From contig CABUKY010000131.1 in the NCBI GenBank assembly GCA_902492185.1, forward strand, positions 1 through 5,019: 5,019 bases of DNA, given 5' to 3'. Source of the DNA: an uncultured Collinsella sp. (GTDB lineage: Bacteria > Actinomycetota > Coriobacteriia > Coriobacteriales > Coriobacteriaceae). The notes beneath the pieces were generated by a model. It ran no database searches. It saw only the letters and a list, made by a program, of their open reading frames with translations, and was not told the DNA's origin. Made by a program: the position numbers and the translations under genes. Below, piece by piece: positions 4,741-5,019 of this stretch. The first letter of the stretch is position 1. Each line of letters begins with the position of its first letter.

Positions 4741-5019
4741 CTAGCAGACCTGGCGAACCTCGATGTGCTTCTTATATTCGTCCACCTTGGCAAAATCGCC
4801 CAAACCGGGGCACTCGACCACGTTGGCACCGGTGGCCATCGACAGGCGCAGGGCGTCCTCGACGCGCTCGGGGGCGTCATGCCACACGGACAGGAAGGCA
4901 GCGAGCGAGGAATCGCCGGCACACACCGTCGACAGCAGCTTGACGTCGAAGGTGCGGTTAGCAAACCAGATGTGCTTGCCGTTGGAGAAGTACGCACCGG
5001 CGCCGCCGAGGGTCAGCAG
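4741..5019 (-). CDS. PfkB-family carbohydrate kinase, C-terminal part (1-phosphofructokinase-like); 5' end outside window
   Basis: The minus-strand frame is open from the window edge to a TAG at 4741-4743 and gives the last 92 residues of what is normally a protein of about 300. Visible residues 1-9 (LLTLGGAGA) are the strand-turn preceding the PfkB active site. Residues 30-43 (STVCAGDSSLAAFL) align with the family signature DTVGAGDxFxAGFL, which carries the catalytic Asp (Asp36 here). The spacing and the ending (ATGANVVECPGLGDF...) resemble hexose kinases of the FruK/LacC group, which phosphorylate fructose-1-phosphate or tagatose-6-phosphate. The substrate-binding N-terminal half is missing, so substrate is not decided. 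The first Gly of GAGD is Cys33, an unusual change at the anion hole. It has its own terminator and appears to be the last gene of its transcript. Confidence 0.8.
   Translation of the reverse strand: MLTLGGAGAYFSNGKHIWFANRTFDVKLLSTVCAGDSSLAAFLSVWHDAPERVEDALRLSMATGANVVECPGLGDFAKVDEYKKHIEVRQVC

Overview
The window looks like chromosomal DNA of a moderately GC-rich Gram-positive bacterium. Product sequence style, codon use and gene content suggest a Coriobacteriia gut bacterium, and Collinsella is my best guess. That assignment is an impression from the sequences, not a search result. Most of the window is housekeeping or ordinary accessory DNA, and I see no convincing new multi-gene system.

Layout, left to right. 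The 3' end of a plus-strand radical SAM protein gene with an auxiliary Fe-S (Twitch/SPASM-type) domain ends at 474. Everything after it lies on the minus strand, so 475-661 is a convergent intergenic region. It holds a perfect 17-bp hairpin (508-546) and a 68-nt element with 20-nt near-perfect inverted arms (570-637) that resembles a dispersed intergenic repeat. Next come a TetR-family regulator (662-1273), with a 13-bp inverted repeat just upstream that is a plausible operator, and a 435-aa multi-spanning membrane protein of the YbhN/LPG-synthase-TM family (1390-2697). Two identical tRNA-Glu(CTC) genes follow in tandem (2848-2924 and 2947-3023), with a promoter-like sequence upstream and an intrinsic terminator downstream. 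A complete CCA tRNA nucleotidyltransferase gene (3151-4545) precedes the tRNA genes in transcription order. Last is the 3' end of a PfkB-family sugar (phosphate) kinase (4741-5019) followed by its own intrinsic terminator.

How the genes relate. The cca gene and the two tRNA-Glu genes share a theme, tRNA maturation and repair, and no strong terminator is visible between them. The tRNA genes already encode CCA, so the enzyme would act on them as a repair enzyme. The membrane protein and the TetR regulator are codirectional with a 116-bp gap. The regulator may control itself, and possibly its neighbour, but nothing here shows the effector. The most interesting leads are the long inverted-repeat element at 570-637, the palindrome at 1311-1346, and a Gly-to-Cys change in the conserved GAGD motif of the sugar kinase.
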